Positions 1-5,914 of a DNA stretch of 5,914 bases are shown one piece after another. Origin of the DNA: Pseudomonadota bacterium (GTDB taxonomy: Bacteria > Pseudomonadota > Alphaproteobacteria > UBA8366 > JADFVY01); NCBI GenBank assembly GCA_030671915.1, contig DAOVHN010000173.1, positions 1-5,914 on the forward strand, given 5' to 3'. The translations under genes were made by a program, and so were the position numbers. A model generated the notes under the pieces. It made no database searches, had not been told where the DNA came from, and was given only the letters and a program-made list of their open reading frames with translations. Position 1 is the first letter of the stretch. Every line of letters starts with the position of its first letter.

Positions 1-1260
1 CACAACAACATCCCGGACTGGCTGATGATGACGGCCGCCGGCCGGCTGGAGGAAGCCTACGCGCTGTCTTCGGCCACCAGCAACATGCCGGAAATCTGCG
101 GCCGCATCTGCCCGCAGGACCGTCTGTGCGAGGGTAACTGCGTCATCGAGCAGTCCGGCCACGGTGCGGTGACCATCGGTTCGGTCGAAAAATACATTAC
201 CGATACGGCATGGGAGAAGGGCTGGGTGAAACCGGCCAGCCCGTCGGTGGAGCGCAAGGAATCGGTCGGCATCATCGGCGCCGGCCCGGCCGGCATGTCG
301 GCCGCCGAGCAACTGCGCCACCAAGGCTATCAGGTTCATGTCTACGACCGTTACGACCGCGTCGGCGGACTGATGATGTACGGCATCCCCAGCTTCAAGC
401 TGGAAAAGGACGTCGTCGAGCGGCGCGGCAAGCTGATCGCCGAGGGCGGCGTCATCTTCCACACCAATTTCGAAGTCGGCCGCGACGCCTCGCTGGCCGA
501 GCTGCGCAAGCGGCACAACGCGGTGCTGATCGCCACCGGCGTCTATCGCGCGAGAGAACTGCATGCGCCGGGTTCCGGACTGGACGGCATCGTCCCGGCG
601 CTGGAGTATCTGACCGCCAGCAACCGCAAGGGCCTGGGCGACAACGTGCCGGATTATGACTCCGGCCGGCTAAACGCAGTGGGCAAGAATGTCGTGGTGA
701 TCGGCGGCGGCGACACCGCCATGGACTGCGTCCGCACGGCCCAGCGCCAAGGGGCGAGGGCAGTGAAATGCCTCTATCGCCGCGACCGCGAAAACATGCC
801 CGGCTCGATGCGCGAAGTGACCCACGCCGAGGAGGAAGGCGTCGAGTTCGTCTGGTTGACCCAGCCGGTCGCCTTCCTGGGCGATACGTCGGTCCGCGCG
901 GTGCGGGCCGAACGGATGCGGCTGGGCGCGCCCGATTCCTCCGGCCGCCAGACGCCGGAGGTCATCGAGGATTCGGCGCATAACATCGACGCCGACCTGG
1001 TGATCTGCGCCCTGGGCTTCGACCCGGAGGACCTGCCCACCCTGTTCGGCGAGAAAGACCTGCCGGTGACCCGCTGGGGCACGGTGAAGACCAGCCCGCT
1101 GACCTTGATGACGCCGCTGGAAGGCGTATTCGCGGCCGGCGACATCGTGCGCGGCGCCAGCCTGGTCGTCTGGGCGGTGCGCGACGGGCGCGACGCGGCG
1201 AACGGCATCCATACCTGGCTGCAATTGCACCAGGGCCAGTCAATGACCATCGCCTCCTGA
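1..1260 (+). CDS. gltD: Glutamate synthase [NADPH] small (beta) subunit, 5' truncated by the window
   Basis: The GOGAT small subunit oxidises NADPH and passes electrons through FAD and [4Fe-4S] clusters to the large subunit. The reading frame is open from base 1, and 419 codons are visible before the TGA at 1258-1260. The family is usually about 480 residues, so roughly 60 N-terminal residues, including the first cysteine motif, lie outside. The ATG at 25 is internal and not the start. In visible-residue numbering, cysteines 33, 37, 43 and 47 (PEICGRICP then LCEGNC) are the family's conserved second iron-sulfur motif. GAGPAG at 93-98 is the FAD Rossmann loop, GGGDTA at 235-240 the NADPH-binding loop, and GVFAAGDIVRG at 375-385 the C-terminal FAD motif. 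No frameshift or missing key residue is seen. Related FeS-FAD oxidoreductases (for example the PreT or NfnB type) share this architecture, but adjacency to gltB and the residues around the motifs make GltD nearly certain. gltB follows after 21 bases. Confidence 0.97.
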   Translation, partial: HNNIPDWLMMTAAGRLEEAYALSSATSNMPEICGRICPQDRLCEGNCVIEQSGHGAVTIGSVEKYITDTAWEKGWVKPASPSVERKESVGIIGAGPAGMSAAEQLRHQGYQVHVYDRYDRVGGLMMYGIPSFKLEKDVVERRGKLIAEGGVIFHTNFEVGRDASLAELRKRHNAVLIATGVYRARELHAPGSGLDGIVPALEYLTASNRKGLGDNVPDYDSGRLNAVGKNVVVIGGGDTAMDCVRTAQRQGARAVKCLYRRDRENMPGSMREVTHAEEEGVEFVWLTQPVAFLGDTSVRAVRAERMRLGAPDSSGRQTPEVIEDSAHNIDADLVICALGFDPEDLPTLFGEKDLPVTRWGTVKTSPLTLMTPLEGVFAAGDIVRGASLVVWAVRDGRDAANGIHTWLQLHQGQSMTIAS

Positions 1261-1267
1261 GCGAGCC

Positions 1268-1273
1268 GAAGGG
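1268..1273 (+). promoter_or_regulatory. Ribosome binding site of gltB
   Basis: GAAGGG lies 8 bases before the ATG at 1282, within the 21-base gap between gltD and gltB. It contains the AAGG core complementary to the 16S rRNA 3' end, at normal spacing, and supports the ATG at 1282 as the gltB start. The gap has no room for a separate terminator and promoter, so gltB is probably read from the gltD transcript. Confidence 0.6.
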
Positions 1274-1281
1274 ATATCGAT

Positions 1282-5805
<4,524 letters not shown>

Positions 5806-5841
5806 CCGGCCGATCCGGAGATAACTTACCGGTGGCGCGCG

Positions 5842-5869
5842 GGCCGTGGTTGCGGATATAACTGCGGCC
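5842..5869 (+). promoter_or_regulatory. Possible RNA hairpin abutting the start codon of the downstream gene
   Basis: Bases 5842-5851 (GGCCGTGGTT) can pair with 5860-5869 (AACTGCGGCC), giving a 10-bp stem with two central G-U wobbles and an 8-base loop. The right arm ends at the base before the ATG at 5870. No U-run follows directly; the nearest is five T at 5880-5884, ten bases away and inside the next reading frame. It is therefore not a standard intrinsic terminator. It could hinder translation initiation of the next gene, reduce readthrough from gltB, or be a chance pairing in GC-rich DNA. The pairing is seen in the sequence; the role is inference. Confidence 0.35.
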
Positions 5870-5914
5870 ATGCGCACACTTTTTCATCTCTGGCTGTCGC
5901 CGCAATGCCGCAAG
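5870..5914 (+). CDS. Probable glutathione S-transferase family protein, N-terminal 15 codons only
   Basis: The ATG at 5870 opens a frame that runs off the window edge and encodes MRTLFHLWLSPQCRK. This resembles the first strand and active-site turn of the thioredoxin-fold N-terminal domain in bacterial GST-like proteins, which often begin M-x-T-L-x-H-x-x-L-S-P-x-C/S-R-K. The Ser-Pro-Gln-Cys segment sits where such proteins carry their C/S-P-x-C/S active-site motif. Such proteins usually conjugate glutathione to electrophiles or act as glutathione-dependent reductases, but the substrate cannot be told from 15 residues. It lies 64 bases after gltB on the same strand, so readthrough from gltB is possible. 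No clear Shine-Dalgarno sequence precedes this ATG. An in-frame GTG at 5846 is an alternative start adding eight residues, but the family-like N-terminus favours 5870. The assignment rests on a very short stretch. Confidence 0.55.
   Translation, partial: MRTLFHLWLSPQCRK

Noticed and set aside
25..27. ATG at 25 as the gltD start
   Set aside because: The frame is open to base 1, and the codons before it (HNNIPDWL) match the conserved GltD sequence just after the first cysteine motif, so the true start is upstream of the window.
670..1230. A 186-codon minus-strand reading frame opposite gltD
   Set aside because: It has the same codon-register effect, ending at the in-frame CTA of gltD at 670-672. 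The intact gltD with all its motifs explains this region.
5842..5884. Hairpin plus T-run as an intrinsic terminator for gltB
   Set aside because: The five-T run at 5880-5884 begins ten bases after the stem and encodes the Leu-Phe of the next gene. In intrinsic terminators the U-tract directly follows the stem.

Overview
This window is an ordinary core-metabolism locus from a GC-rich bacterium. It carries the two subunits of NADPH-dependent glutamate synthase (GOGAT), both on the + strand and in the order gltD then gltB, followed by the first codons of a probable glutathione S-transferase (GST) family gene. From memory, both proteins read very much like the Azospirillum brasilense enzyme, so an alphaproteobacterium of the Rhodospirillales type is the best guess. 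High GC and the near absence of TTA, CTA and TCA codons fit this, but no rRNA or other marker is present to confirm it.

Layout: positions 1-1260 hold the C-terminal 419 codons of gltD, whose start lies before the window. A 21-base gap with a modest Shine-Dalgarno sequence leads into gltB at 1282-5805, which is complete, intact and 1507 codons long. A 64-base gap (5806-5869) follows. It holds a possible 10-bp hairpin that ends exactly at the next ATG. From 5870 to the window edge are 15 codons resembling the N-terminus of a thioredoxin-fold GST-like protein.

How the genes work together: GltD takes electrons from NADPH through FAD and iron-sulfur clusters. It passes them to FMN in GltB, where glutamine-derived ammonia, carried through an internal channel, reacts with 2-oxoglutarate to give glutamate. 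With glutamine synthetase this forms the GS-GOGAT route of ammonia assimilation. The 21-base spacing suggests cotranscription.

I found no mobile element, CRISPR array, RNA gene or new system. The only structure not explained by the two large genes is in the short gap before the GST-like gene. It is reported as low-to-moderate interest.
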